Assembly (NCBI GenBank): GCA_023101885.1
Contig: JALPQD010000087.1
Span: 4,201,951-4,265,950 of the forward strand
Direction of reading: 5' to 3'
Source: Typhlomys cinereus
Taxonomy: Eukaryota > Chordata > Mammalia > Rodentia > Platacanthomyidae
DNA: 64,000 bases
Shown here piece by piece: positions 1 to 11,439 of this stretch. The notes under the pieces were generated by a model that worked only from the letters and a program-made list of their open reading frames with translations, ran no database searches and was not told the origin of the DNA. The stretch's first letter is position 1, and each line of letters starts with the position of its first letter. The position numbers and the translations under genes are program-made.

Positions 1-552
1 GCATGCCAACAAAAAAAATGCTACCCAAAGAAAAACATGTTTGCCCATATAATCTGAAAAACAGAGGATTTAGGGGCAGTCTGTCTTTCTTTCAGCTGCC
101 TTGAGTAGTCAAACAATGCGAATGCCAATTCCCCCATCAGACAGATGTTAGAAGGGTCTGCTGGAATCCAAGTGTGGTCTTTGACAGTCCACAGAGCCAC
201 TGACCTCTGTACAGAGCAGCATATACTCTCAGAAGAAAAGAAAAATAAGGATTCGCCTCAAAAGTAAAAACTTCCAGATGTTTCCTAATTGGTCATTCAA
301 GCGCGAAGCGCATTCATAAATCAATGTTGATTTTTTTAATCAAAGCTTTTAATCTGTGAGGCTGGCCTTCTTAGCTGTCAACTCACATTTCCAAGAGAGA
401 CAAATACTGTTTACCCTCAGACTGTCGTATGAATTGCTTTTGTGAGCTTTCTCAAAAGGGAGAAAACAGTTCTTAGTGTTGTCGTTCAACCAATTGTCTT
501 TGGGCTTGTTGGGCTCAGCTAGAATATGACAGAGACAATCGTTCTTATTATA

Positions 553-582
553 TGACTCATGACTATACTTGACAGCTGTCAA
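553..582. promoter_or_regulatory. AP-1 motif next to TGIF/MEIS-type palindrome
   Basis: TGACTCA (553-559) is a consensus AP-1 site. Ten bases downstream, TTGACAGCTGTCAA (569-582) is a perfect 14-bp palindrome whose TGACAG half-sites match the TALE homeodomain (TGIF/PREP/MEIS) recognition sequence and whose core CAGCTG is an E-box. The motifs are seen directly; that they act as an enhancer is inference. Confidence 0.35.
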
Positions 583-715
583 TATCAATCTCTCTCTGAT
601 TCTGACGCTCTATGTTTGTCTAGGAGATGCTTGTCTGCATATACTGCAAGCAATCGGAAGCCCACATTCCGAGAATCAGGATTTCCATGGTCACCATGTC
701 TACCCAGGAAACACG

Positions 716-742
716 AAAGTGGGCTTTCGTGAAGCCCACTTT
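716..742. repeat. Perfect inverted repeat (11-bp stem, 5-nt loop)
   Basis: AAAGTGGGCTT (716-726) and AAGCCCACTTT (732-742) are exact reverse complements separated by TCGTG. A competing 7-bp stem (ACGAAAG/CTTTCGT) overlaps it. The stem is too short for a typical pre-miRNA (usually about 22 bp or more), so it is called only as a hairpin. Confidence 0.6.
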
Positions 743-1274
743 GATCTATAACACATAATGAAGGAACTTGCAAGAATCTCTGTCCAGCGTGCGCCACAAG
801 AGCCAAAAGGATCCACTCTGGGTTTTATTCCTGATTGGCGTGTCTTAATTAGTCCTGGCTGTGCCGAGAAAGATATCTGACCTTCTCTTTTCTTCTAACG
901 CTTAGAAAATTAAGTTTCTGATGATCAAACAGCTCTCATGTCTCAGGCTCACACCTACATGGCCAGCGAGCCTGAAGAGAGATGGGCTTGTTCTTCTTTG
1001 CTGCCTGATGTCTGTCAGCAGAGCAGGGCAGACTGTTTGCACAATCCGCTGTCTTCGCAAAGAGAACACGTTCATGCTATTCCAAGGGTATTCGCTGTGC
1101 TGCTATTTCAGTGAATGCTTTTCAAGGTATCTTACAACTGCAGAGTTTCAGAGCAAGAATGGCTTTTTCAATGCTATCTAATCTTCACTCATTTTACAAA
1201 AGAAAAATGAGATCAGAGAAGAGAGGTTTTCCCACAGCCATCAGAGCAGTCCGATAAAAACTCAGCTCATATGA

Positions 1275-1545
1275 ATTGCACTTCATCCCTGATGATCTGT
1301 CCAATGAGCCACACTTTATGCCTTTCACATGGGAGCTGATGATTTGTCCAATGAGCCTCACCTCATCTCTTTAACATGGAAGCTGATGATTTGTCCTATG
1401 AGCTGCACTTCATCCCTTTAACATGGGAGCTGATGATTTGTCCTATGAGCTGCACCTCATCCCTTTAATGTGGAAGCTGATGATCTGTCCAGTGAGCCTC
1501 TCCTCATCCCTTTGACGTGGGAGCTGGTGATGATTTATCAACATA
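1275..1545. repeat. 47-bp minisatellite, about 5.5 copies
   Basis: The phrase gatgatttgtcc/gatgatctgtcc recurs at 1291, 1338, 1385, 1432, 1479 and 1529. This is an exact 47-bp period four times, then 50 bp where a GGT triplet is inserted. Each unit also carries a variant of 'ttaacatgggagct'. Units differ by a few substitutions, so the array is not freshly homogenised. Confidence 0.9.
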
Positions 1546-1761
1546 AGTGCTCCCCAATTACGCACATTCTAGAACATTGGCAATCAGTGTTATAATGCAG
1601 TGCGCCATCCAAACTCTTCATCCTCTAGACATATAATAAGTATTTGTACCTTCCTTCCTCTTGCTCTCCACCCACACTGATATGCATGTGCAGTTCCCTG
1701 TTACATGTGGTCTTCAGGTCCCAGAAATGCAATTTTTCTCTCAGTTCCGAGAAAGTTTCTT

Positions 1762-1841
1762 CTCTCCCTCCCTCCCTCCCTCCCTCCCTCTCTTCCTCCC
1801 TCCCCTTCTCTCTCTCTCTCTCCCCCTCTCCCTTCACTTTT
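1762..1841. repeat. (CCCT)n / (CT)n simple repeat
   Basis: A pyrimidine tract with a tetranucleotide ccct run followed by ct dinucleotides. Open frames that cross it in both directions are low-complexity artefacts. Confidence 0.85.
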
Positions 1842-2610
1842 ATATACACATGTAAAGTTAATATAGTAATTCTTTGTACCTTTTTAAATTCCTTCAATAT
1901 GTGCTGAGTAACTTCCCCCAATGAATACATGCGATGCTGTTTTACAACTTTTTATTTTAAGGATACACTCTAGAATAGATTTCAGAGTTAGTTAAGCTTT
2001 ATTCTGTGGGTGGGAATATAAAATAATAAAAAGAAGAAGAAAAACCAATCTAATATATACAATAATTCACACTCACTGACTTCCTAGGAGAAACTTTACC
2101 TTATTAGTACACAGGGGAAGCTGAAATTGCTACAAAGAAGCAGATCAAATTGTAGAGTCATTCTTTCAATAAACACAGAACAAGGTTCAATAAGAGCATG
2201 AGTAGAAGCGGTGCGTTCTGTGTTTTCATCGCACAATAGCTCTCTAATGCAAATCTTAATCTCCATATAATCACTAACGAGATGGAATTTGCAATAAAGA
2301 CCATTACTTATTAATAGCAATATCAGAACAAGTTGGAAAGGTGTTCCATCAGCTTCCAGTCAGTTCTTCAGCCAAGATGTGGTCTCTAGACTCAAAGAGC
2401 AATGCTGGACGGGACAAGAAGTGCCTCCCGGCTTGCTTCCCATCCACTTCCTGGGCAGCACGCCCTGAGCAAGCACTGCCGCTGTTGAGACTGCGCAGAG
2501 TCAGCCTTTCCTCTTGGACAACTGACATCCTGACGCTGCCCAATATCTTATGAAGCTTGCTTACAGTTTTTTCACCTCTGCCACTTGATAGAACTTTATC
2601 TCAAGGGTTA
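1842..2610. other. Single-copy AT-rich sequence
   Basis: No repeat, exon or RNA gene recognised. Short frames at 2096-2553 show no known domain. Confidence 0.45.
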
Positions 2611-2664
<54 letters not shown>

Positions 2665-2906
2665 TGTCTATCAGAAAACACTACATGTCCTTGTAAAGGC
2701 CCAATGGTAACTTCACAAACCAACCTGGATTGCTCTACCTCCTTTTTGCTTTGCTCTGGGGGTTCCCAGGCTCTGCCATCCAGGTCTGGAAGTGCAGGCC
2801 ACCACCTTTTCCTCCTGGAGTTTTTATGTGTGATTTAGGATCTGAATTCAGATCCTTCCACTTGTGAGACATAGGTTTAAAAACCCTGAGTCGCCTCTCC
2901 AGCCCC
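2611..2906 (-). mobile_element. B2-superfamily SINE, older subfamily
   Basis: Reads in reverse: the 3' (TG)n tail comes first (2611-2661), then a body with 'cctggattgct', 'cttttctgctttgctctggg'-like and 'ttcccaggctctgcc' motifs, and finally the tRNA-like head ending 'gtcgcctctccagcccc'. The same body recurs about ten times in this window. It is diverged from the consensus, so this is an old copy. Confidence 0.88.
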
Positions 2907-4145
2907 TATTTTCATTACTTTTTAAAAATTGCTTCATCTGCAGCATGAAGAAAAATATTGCTAAAATTTTGAAAGGATTTTTGTAAGATTAAAATCAGAT
3001 ATCATTTTTAGAAGTCTACTGCATCATAGAGCACAAAAAAAGTTAGTTTTTTTAGCCCTTAAATCCAAATGGCAGAAGCTTTAATTGGCAAAATCTACTA
3101 GAAAATGAATCTGACATGAATCCAGAGCCTCACACACGTCAGACCTTGGCTATAACAAAGGCCCTTCCAAGATTCTCCTCTAAGGAAGTAATTAAAGGTG
3201 TGATAAGAAATGTGCACATGCGACCTGCAGCAAATCAGCTGATAATAAACAGGGCAAACAAAGAAGCTGGGGGTGGGGAGGGGACCTGGATCCAGCCTAA
3301 ATCACTGCAAAATGACTGATGAAATTACCCAGTTGTCAGAGGGTCCAGTATGCTCGAATTACCATGTCTTTGAAAATTAATTATGCTAACAAATGTGCAT
3401 AATAATGGTATGTGAAAAAGCAAAGATCGTAAATAATCGTCTGTGAAGAATCATGAAGTTGGAAATGAGCTCTACCCAGTTGTCTCTAGGCGATGGGATT
3501 ACGGGGCGCTTGTATTTCCTTTGTACTTTTCTATCTTTTCCAATTTTTTTCTACAGCAAACTTGCTTTATTTTTAGAGTCAGACACAGATCATTAACAAA
3601 CTCAATGACGAGGAAGCTCTCGCAAGTATCTTGTATGTTACAAAAGCGCCCTAAAGCAGAGAACGCACAATCATAATTAGCAGTAGCAAAGGGTTTCTAA
3701 CTACTCGTCGGGCACTGTGCCAGCCTGTTTTTTGTGCACACATCACTTAACCATCCCTCCTCTGCCCCCAGCAAACTGAGAACACTGTGTCTCAGGTGAA
3801 ATACTTTGAAATGACAAACCCTTCTTTGACACTAGGGTCCACATGACTCCAAAACATGATTTGTTAACCACTGCTTTTTCTCAAAATATTAAAAATAACC
3901 CAAAATGACTAGCATGTGACTTCCAGTGAGTTGGTCAGCTAACAACAGAGATGCATAGGAAAAGACATTATGCTGATTTGTGGTCCATATAAGGGAAAAA
4001 CCCCATTAACCTTTATGTGTATATAATTACAAATTAATATATAAAATACATATTCCACATATTATGTATGCAAAGTTAAAATATCCTAAATGCATTAACT
4101 TGTGCATTCTACATAACACAAGGCTGAAAATATTTTATATAACCT
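2907..4145. other. Single-copy sequence with possible conserved non-coding element and AT-rich tract
   Basis: 3056-3450 is AT-rich, repeat-free and rich in TAAT homeodomain cores (for example 'tttaattggc', 'gtaattaaagg', 'aaaattaattatgc'), the usual look of a vertebrate conserved non-coding element. 4010-4140 is an AT-rich tract with many short TA runs. No exon is recognised. Confidence 0.4.
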
Positions 4146-4146
4146 T

Positions 4147-4525
4147 GATGTCATGGTTTGAATGCAGGGTGCCCCTCCCCCCCCACACACACACATTCAT
4201 GTTTGCATCTTAGCTGATGATGTTAAGTCTGCAAAGGAGACTTTAGGAGATGGAGCCTTGCTGGAGCTAGGGATGCCACAGGGGATGGGCCTTGAGGTTT
4301 GGTAACCCAGCCCTGTTTCCAGTTAGCGCTCTCTCGCTCTCTTTCTCTCTCTCTGTTTCCATGACGACACCTATGACCTGAACCTGCCTCCAGCTTCTGC
4401 GCCCACCTCGTCCTTCCCACCATAATGGACTGTATCTCCCCTCTAGCGCCATAAACCAAAGAAACCTGCCTTTCTCCCTTAAGCTGTGTGAGTGTTGGCT
4501 CACAGCAGCAGCAAAGTAACCCCAT
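4147..4525 (+). mobile_element. LTR-like dispersed repeat, 'family A'
   Basis: Starts with 'catggtttgaatgcaggg', contains 'gatggagccttgctggag' and 'gggatgggccttgaggtt', and ends near 'ataaaccaaagaaacctgcc' and 'ttaagctgtgtgagtg'. This order is shared with copies at 33292, 41198, 41560, 44008 and 53310. The layout resembles rodent MaLR-type LTRs (late 'gccaaataaac' poly(A)-like signal), but I cannot name the family. Confidence 0.6.
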
Positions 4526-5073
4526 ACTTCCTAATACTTTAAAATGCTCACTTGCACATAGGCGATTCCTCAGTAATAGAAAGGTGAGGTAGCTCTGCAA
4601 GCTGAGTTCTGTGGTCAGGCAGCTGTTATTTGGCTGGATAATGCAGCATGGATTGCTTATAGTGTTTGCTCTCTCTGCAAAGCTTCGGGGCCCTGCAAAG
4701 TCTTAGAACATAAGAGGAAGAAGATGGAAAGATGATGTGGGGCTCTCTCTGTGGGAGAACAAATACAAACAGGCTCATGTTGAGAACAGGGCTTCTGTCT
4801 AAAGGTGAGCAGGACATCCGGTCCCCTGGGATCTGGACACCTCACACTTAATGCAAACCGTCCCCACCATTGCCATCCTCTCACTCCCGATCCACGAGCT
4901 GGTCACACACAACACTCCACAGCTTGAGGTGACCTGATAAGACAGGCCTGCAGCAGTCAAGCGGTCAGAGGGCACAAGGTGGGAAGCAGACCAAGCTGAA
5001 GGGTGCCTGTCTTATCAGGGGTCACTTCCCAAGCACCGCCACCCAAACTCCAGTGAACCTGACACCTTAAAAA
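4526..5073. other. Single-copy sequence
   Basis: No repeat or gene recognised. The phrase 'tgtcttatcagg' and its reverse complement 'cctgataagacag' occur about 75 bp apart (4932-5020), making a long inverted repeat of about 13 bp. Confidence 0.4.
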
Positions 5074-5085
5074 AATAAAAGAGGG

Positions 5086-5413
5086 AGGCTGGAGAGGTGG
5101 CTCATGGGTTAAGCCTCTGCCTTGCAGGCAGAAGGTCCTGAGTTCGGATCCTAGACCCCACGTATAGCCGGCAGGCAGAAGCGGGGGCAGCCTGCGTTTC
5201 TGGTCCTGGTAGGGCAGGAGCCTGTGAATCCCGGGGCAGAATAAACAAGGAGGAGGTAGAGGCGTCCATGGTGGTTCCCGAATTCGTCCATGGTTCTACA
5301 CACACACACACACATACATACACACACATACACATGCGCACACATGCATACACACGCAATTGAATAAATAATAAATAATAAAAAGAAATTTTTTAAAAAA
5401 TTAAAAATAAATA
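5086..5413 (+). mobile_element. B2-superfamily SINE, young GC-rich subfamily
   Basis: Head 'ggctggagaggtggctca' with a tRNA-like B box (gagttcggatcc), then a GC-rich body ending 'gaattcgtccatggttctac', a CA tail and A-rich 3' end. Flanks show a 12-bp near-duplicate: aataaaagaggg (5074-5085) and aatagaagaggg (5414-5425), one mismatch, a probable target-site duplication. The right flank is the head of another SINE. Confidence 0.93.
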
Positions 5414-5421
5414 AATAGAAG

Positions 5422-5589
5422 AGGGCCAGCGAGGTGGCTTAGGAGGTGAGGCGCATGCCCACAAACCTGGAGACCTGAGTTCAATCCCTGGAAGCCGACA
5501 TGACAGTCGGAAAATTGTCTTCTGACCTCTGCCTACAATGTCTAGAAGATTCTATATCCTTATTTCCATGTCTATGCATGCATGTATTC

Positions 5590-5654
<65 letters not shown>

Positions 5655-5715
5655 TGTGTGTGTCTGTGGGTGTGTCTGTGTGCTCTCTGTCTCAAAAAAT
5701 AAATAAAAATTTCAA
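5422..5715 (+). mobile_element. B3-like SINE (B2 superfamily)
   Basis: The head 'gagggccagcgaggtggctt' with 'gacctgagttcaatccctgg' and 'ttgtcttctgacctctgcc' is the classic rodent B3 layout. It is followed by a long (CT)n(TG)n tail (5592-5662) and an AAATAAA-type end. Confidence 0.8.
5592..5662. repeat. Compound (CT)n(TG)n microsatellite
   Basis: About 45 bp of CT with one interruption, then about 25 bp of TG, in the 3' tail of the B3-like SINE. Confidence 0.9.
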
Positions 5716-6060
5716 AATGGGAAAAATAAATTATATTACTCAGCAGCCAATGGGACAAGACATGTGCATCACTCATCTTTAAAAATATACATGTATTTCC
5801 AACACACTCTGTAATTTGGGAGTAGGAAACCTGATGATTTAGCATAAAAGTATAAATAATCCATGAGAGTATTTTCTGATAAGCAGAGTATATCACTCTG
5901 TGATTTTAAGCCATAATTTTAATGGGATTCTTATTAAGTTATATACATAGATATATAGATATGTATCATTATATACATATAAATTTTTAAATAGACTCGC
6001 ACATGTGACTAACGTGCCTCATGTTTTACAGAGAATGAGCTTACTCAAGAATATGAATCC

Positions 6061-6450
6061 TCGCTAGGGCAGGACTATTGCGGTCTACAGTGAACGGTGA
6101 TATGAGCGGCGATGTCCTCGGTTAGATGCGCGTTTTGTTGTTTCGAGTTTTTGTCCTTGAGCCAAGTGACGTCTGACCACTCCAGCGTAGGACTCGGTGT
6201 ATTTATTTTTGAGAATTTTTTTTTGTTCTCACCCTCTTCAGATGCAGGCTTTTCGCTAACACAGGTTTGATCCTGTTTATTTCTGCCAGCAGTTGGTCCA
6301 TGTTTCTACCGTGTTTACTTCTACAAATGATGGGGACCGAGCTTCGCGAGTCCCCGTGAGATCCAAGGTGGTTGCCGATAGTGCCTAGAAGATTCCATAT
6401 CCTTATTTCCATACATATGAAAAAGATCTGTTTATGGATTCTCATTCATT
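6061..6450 (-). pseudogene. CpG-rich patch; possible decayed processed pseudogene
   Basis: This stretch keeps many CpG dinucleotides in an otherwise CpG-poor, AT-rich neighbourhood. On the minus strand a frame runs from 6445 to 6203 and ends in a lysine-rich segment at an A-run. Just past that A-run a second frame, shifted by one base, stays open for about 42 codons to a TAG and reads hydrophilic, protein-like residues (for example TEDIAAHITVH). Two adjoining frames joined at a homopolymer is what a frameshifted coding fragment looks like. I do not recognise the protein, and chance is a real alternative. Confidence 0.25.
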
Positions 6451-6677
6451 CTCCAGGTAGTTCTAAGTTGTTGAAAGAGTCGTAGCCTCTGAATTAAAAC
6501 TAGACTCTCAGGGTAAAAACAATAAGAAATGTGATATGTGCTTTAGAAACTGAAAACTCTTCCAGACAAGTATGTAGAAAGTCCAGCCCCAGGAATGGAG
6601 AGATACAAATAAAGTTACTGATAAATTTGTTGACTTCTCTCTGATCTTCACATAAGCTTACACAGACACATGAGCGC

Positions 6678-6728
<51 letters not shown>

Positions 6729-7700
6729 GCACTGAATGGCATGTAGGGAACTGACACTAGGCCAAGATAAAATGGCTCTGTGAGACATAATCCTGCACAG
6801 TCACCGTGTGTGTGATTGGTGAGTCAATCCCTCTTGGAGAATTTTTAGAACAGTGGATCTTTCCTTCACCTCCCAAAAACTAGAGGTATGGGAAATACAC
6901 TCTTTTTTTAAAAGCAGTCGTCTTCAAAATGACTAACTTTGGTCAGTTGCACTCAGATACGTGGCACTGGGGAGAAGTGCCCTTGAAATTCTACCGCCAG
7001 GCAGGAGGCAGCATGCAGCCTGCTCTCTGTGGCACAAGCCAGCCAGGCCCAAGAGCCGTGGCTGCCTGGCTGTCCTCCCACACGACTCCATTACAAGCAC
7101 TGATGACCCATGTCTCACCGTCCAGATGAGGAAATTGTTCTGAAATACCACAAAAGGATCTGAACCTAAAGATATGGCATCTTTTGTATTGGACGACCTC
7201 AGAGCTCTAAAAAGAATAAAGACAAAAATGGAAAATCTGCCTGTGCAAAATGACTGCTGTGATTGGCAAGAGCTCTCCTTCATTCCCCAGAGGTCTTCCA
7301 CCTGCTCCTGCCACTCAGGACTCTGTGCATGAGGCCAAATGGCGGGGTGCAGAAGCATCCCCAAATGTGTGTTACCAACAGACTGCAGCCAGCTGCCCAG
7401 TAAGAGCTCAGAAGCTCTGGCTTCCAGTACTTTCTAAACTCCTTGCAAGTGTCAACCGAACTGAGCTACCAGTCCACTTTTCATTGTGCCCACAGATATG
7501 ATGAGCATGCTCAGTGAAAATCAAGAAATGACCCGGGTCACCACAGAGCATCTGAATGGGTTGGTCCACAGAGGTGTGCTTTGAGTATGGACATAATGCT
7601 TTGGATCTGCTGGTCTAAACAAACCTGTCGTTAAGACATTTTAAATGTGACAGAGTTTTCTGAAACGTGTAATAGGCCACGAAACTAGTTTCCTGAAAGT
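6451..7700. other. Single-copy sequence with one (CA)n
   Basis: (AC)n at 6680-6724. Several overlapping open frames at 6929-7500 lie on both strands and show no domain; they look like chance frames in GC-richer sequence. Confidence 0.4.
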
Positions 7701-7704
7701 TCTA

Positions 7705-7870
7705 CCTGTGGGGCCTGAGCAGAAGGCTCAGCAGTTGAAGGCACTTGCCTGCCAAGCACAACGACCTGAGGTTGACCCCCAGAATCCACATGGTAGAAGA
7801 GGGAACCGGCTCCTGATGCATGCAGGGGGCGGAGTCAAGATCTCAAACAGGGCCCAGGGCTTTAAAAAGT
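7705..7870 (+). mobile_element. B3-like SINE, degraded
   Basis: 'gggcctgagcagaaggctca', 'cttgcctgccaagc', 'gacctgaggttgaccccc' and 'atccacatggtagaaga' follow the B3 order. The 3' half is lost. Confidence 0.65.
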
Positions 7871-8037
7871 TAAAAAGCCATGTGTGATTATGTTATGAGA
7901 AGTAAGTCACTTCAGGGGAGGAAGAAGATGAGGAAGAAGAGGAGAGAAGCTGAGGGAGGGAATGGAGATGTTCAACAAAGCAAAGTAATGATATAAATGC
8001 ACAGAAATGTCACAGTGAAGCTTCTTTCTTTCTCTTT

Positions 8038-8307
8038 AAACGTGTGTGTGTGTGTGCGTGTGTATGTGTGTATCAGAGGGCACTGTGTGTCCCTGTAAAG
8101 GACCAAAAGAGACTTTGGGAATCATCTCGGATTGCTTCTACCTCCTTTTTGCTTCATTCTGGGATTTCCCAGGCTCTGCCTACCAGGACCAGATGTACAG
8201 GCCGCCACTGTTTCTGCCTGGTGTTTTTACATGGGACCTGGTATCTGAACTCAGGACTTTCTGCTTGTGAGGCAGGGTCTCCACCCCTGAGCCATCTCTT
8301 CAGCCAA
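8038..8307 (-). mobile_element. B2-superfamily SINE, older subfamily
   Basis: Reverse-oriented: TG tail (8042-8071), 'tcagagggcactgtgtgtcc', body with 'ttcccaggctctgcctacca', head 'ctgagccatctcttcagcc'. Confidence 0.9.
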
Positions 8308-10072
8308 CCCCGTTTCTTTGTATGTTAAACAAGAAATTAATTCAAATTCAAATCGCAACTAAAATTTTAACTAATGCTTTAAGTTATGAGCTGTTTGGGC
8401 TGAGAATTCAATGTATCTACACTAAGTGTTTCTTTTCCCAGATAAAAGAAGCTTAACCTTTCTGAAGGAAGACCTCCTCTCCTTGGACTCTTATTAGCGA
8501 CTTAGGACAACAAAACAATCTGCAGAGGAGAAAATAACTTAGCTCAGAACACCCAAACCGTACCCTACTCCTCATCTCAGCTGCCTCTGCCCCTCACAGC
8601 TCCATGGCCCGTATTATTCTGGAATTGCACCTTGGATTTATATCTGATGAGTGTAGTTCTTTTTTTGAAATACAGAGTACTGATTATAACATACAGATTT
8701 CCAAAACCACCCAGGTAATTACAGGCCTACATAGCAGCCCCCCTTCTGGACCCTCTGCAAAGGAAGTTTCATTATCCCTGAGCTCTCTCCAAGGAGGAAA
8801 GAATTTCCTGAAGGTGACCTTTTCATGGGTGGTAACCATAGCAACAGATTTCCAACCGCTAGCACTCCACACTCCCTGGGCACTGCAAACGGTACCGGGA
8901 TGCTAAGGATTGATGCTTTGGGTCGCCCTCCTAAGAAGGAATTGCATAAATACTTACCAATTTGAGAGCAAGATTTTTAAATGAAATTTAAGACCATGTT
9001 CCTTGCTTCTCTTGCTAATCAGAAAGAGAATTTTTTTTATATTCCAAGATCTTGGTGATACACGTGGATGCTCTCCAACTAAAAATAAAGATGCACATCT
9101 TTAACAGCTGCATGGGAAAAAAAGAGAATTTATTCCTTACATCATTTTCAAATAAGACCCTCAATAAATCAGGAAGAGAAAAGCTTGTGTGCCCCTTAGG
9201 AACCTATTCTTTGCTTGTAAGTACACCTATAACGGGAGTTGTACACGCTCACTGATGGGGGGCTGGCTTAGTGGTGTAATTCTAGGAAAATGTAGGCTCA
9301 GCATTTCATTCCCAAAGAATTAAAGAACATTCTAGGTAAGTGGAAAGATGGCAGGCAGATCTTCTAATGCAAAGTTAGACGAGAAAATACCAGAAAAGAG
9401 AGACACGGCAAGTCAAGGGAAAATCCAGGCCCCCTCAATCCATGGTTGAAGAGGGCAAACGGTTAATATGGAAAGAAAACTGTCCACAGAATCCCCAGTT
9501 CCCTAGAAAAGAGATTCACTTGCATGGCTCACTTCTTTATTTCTTAGAAATCCCATCGCATGTTCTTGATATATGTTTATTATCAGCTTATTGTATAGGA
9601 TGGGAAATGACTCCTTTTGTTTGTATGAAACACTTACTAACCACACAAGTGATAGATTGTATCCGGTCGTCTCTTAATAACTTGATTTGTTATTCAGTAT
9701 TTTTATACTTGTATCTCTATTCTGTGAGTTTATCATTTTGGAGCCATTTTTATTTAATGTATTTGTCAGCATGTTTTCATTTCTGTCCTTAAAAATGATT
9801 TTGAACAATTCAGGCTTTTCCCATCTGGCTTAGGATTTTTGACCCACTGCTGAATTGTGCTCTGTTTCAGTTCTTCTTGACTGCCCCCCGGGCAATGCCT
9901 CCCAAAGCCTGAATCAACTAGAGACATACATAAGACTAAGACGAAAAGTAAAGACAGAAATTAATCTACATAACCCACTTTGTGACGTGTTCCTCTAACA
10001 CCATTATGTTGTAATGCTCTTTTACATGCTTGATTATTTCAAGGTTGGAGAGAAGAAAGCAGAGCAAAAAAG
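8308..10072. other. Single-copy sequence, no gene recognised
   Basis: About 1.7 kb without a recognised repeat. The 116-codon plus-strand frame at 9442-9792 is AT-rich and hydrophobic by composition (many TTT/TAT codons), with no domain or Kozak support. I do not call it. Confidence 0.45.
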
Positions 10073-10074
10073 TG

Positions 10075-10116
<42 letters not shown>

Positions 10117-10317
10117 TCCCAAGGGTAATGTCATAGATCATCCTGGATTGCTTACCTCCTTACTGCTTTGCTCTGGGATTTGCCAGGTTTTGCCTTTCCA
10201 GAACTAGAATTTTAGGCCACCACCATTTCTGGAATTTTTACATGGAATCTTGGGATCTGAACTCAGGTCCTTTTGCTTGCAAGACAAAGACTTTGATCCT
10301 GAGCCACCTGCCCAGCA
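10073..10317 (-). mobile_element. B2-superfamily SINE, older subfamily
   Basis: TG tail (10075-10113), 'catcctggattgct', 'gctttgctctgggatttgcc', head 'gatcctgagccacctgccca'. It abuts the L1 3' fragment that follows with no gap. Confidence 0.85.
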
Positions 10318-10850
10318 TTTGCGGAAGAGGGGGCAGTAAGATTGTAAGAGCCTAAAGATGGGGAGGAGCAACGATATGCAAGATACTCCACACACATTAG
10401 GGCCAAAGTAATCATAATAGGCCTTTGCATGACCTGCGCAATGGCTAACATGTCATTGACCCCAAAGTCTAGCATGGATCACAGGCTCTATGATCTTTAG
10501 AGGCAAGAGATTAACAGCCATAATAGTGTTCCTATACTAAAGGGGAACACAAAAAAGAGCTCTAGGCAATGCTACTGAGTCCTTACACCTCATCAGAGAG
10601 GAGGACCCAGAGGGAAGTTTGACATGCACACTAAAGATGCTCCAGGGATGGGGGAGACTCCACTGGAAGAAAGGGAGGGGGAAAAGGAAGAGAAAAGGGA
10701 GGAGGGAGCAAGGGGATCCAGGGAAGGGTAGAGGGAGGGAAGGGAATGGGGAATCTATCAAGTTTGTATGAGTGGAAAAAATAAACTAAAAAAAAGAATA
10801 TGGGAAAGCAAATAAAAGTACAAAAACCTTAAAAATAAATAAATAAAACA
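10318..10850 (+). mobile_element. 5'-truncated L1, 3'UTR fragment
   Basis: Matches the 3'UTR of the long L1 at 19-26 kb from 'ttgcggaagagggggcag' through the 'aggggaacac' block, the GA/GGGA-rich tract and the 'agtttgtatgag...aataaa' end. No ORF2 sequence remains. Confidence 0.85.
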
Positions 10851-11285
10851 CTTACAGTTCAAGAAACAAAAATATCAGTGAAATTAATAAACTTCTAACA
10901 AAAGTAGAAAGGAGAGGGAAATCTGATGGTCAGGCTGGTATCTTCTGAAAACTGAAGAAACCCCAAAGATGGCAGGGACACCTCACTCACAATTTCCCTA
11001 TGCCAACCTCATATTTCCTCTCCAAGATGAAACTAATTTCTTAGAAAACACAAACTGTCCATTTGTCCAGTGTGACAGTTTATCTTAACCCCTCCTCTAT
11101 AAATGTTACAAAACACATCAGCTCATAACTTTAACTGTCAGAGGACAAGTCTTCAGACACACGTCCATGTCTCTGAGTCACTCAAGAGGGTGCGAAAAGA
11201 GGAGGAGTAAGCCTTCATCCATGTTTCTACCAGTTTGGTTTGTTCGTTCTTCTGTTGCTATCATCATTGATGTCATTATCGTTGA

Positions 11286-11372
11286 TCTTAAGAAGGACTC
11301 TGTCTCAGGATGGCTTCAAATGTGGATTTCCTCCCTCAACTCCCAGTGCTGGAGTAACAGGGATATAAGCTA
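11286..11372 (-). mobile_element. B1-like SINE fragment
   Basis: 'gactctgtctcaggatggct' and 'cccagtgctggagtaacagg' match the reverse complement of a B1 left-to-middle section. It is degraded, so confidence is modest. Confidence 0.4.
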
Positions 11373-11439
11373 AAGTTCTAACCCTTTTTTGAGCATAGTA
11401 TTTGTCTAAATCAATTGACCTTCAGAGCTCATTCATCCA

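Larger units (their letters stand above)
1..1274. other. Single-copy sequence, no gene recognised
   Basis: No recognisable repeat, exon or RNA gene. Short open frames on both strands lack any familiar domain and are at chance length. The stretch holds an AP-1/TGIF-type motif pair (553-582) and a perfect 11-bp hairpin (716-742), listed separately. The AT-rich part at 240-590 has the texture of conserved non-coding DNA, but this cannot be tested here. Confidence 0.5.

Noticed and set aside
716..742. Candidate microRNA precursor
   Set aside because: The 11-bp stem is too short, and flanks do not extend the pairing.
9442..9792. 116-codon hydrophobic plus-strand frame
   Set aside because: Hydrophobicity follows from T-rich codons; no recognisable family and no neighbouring exons.
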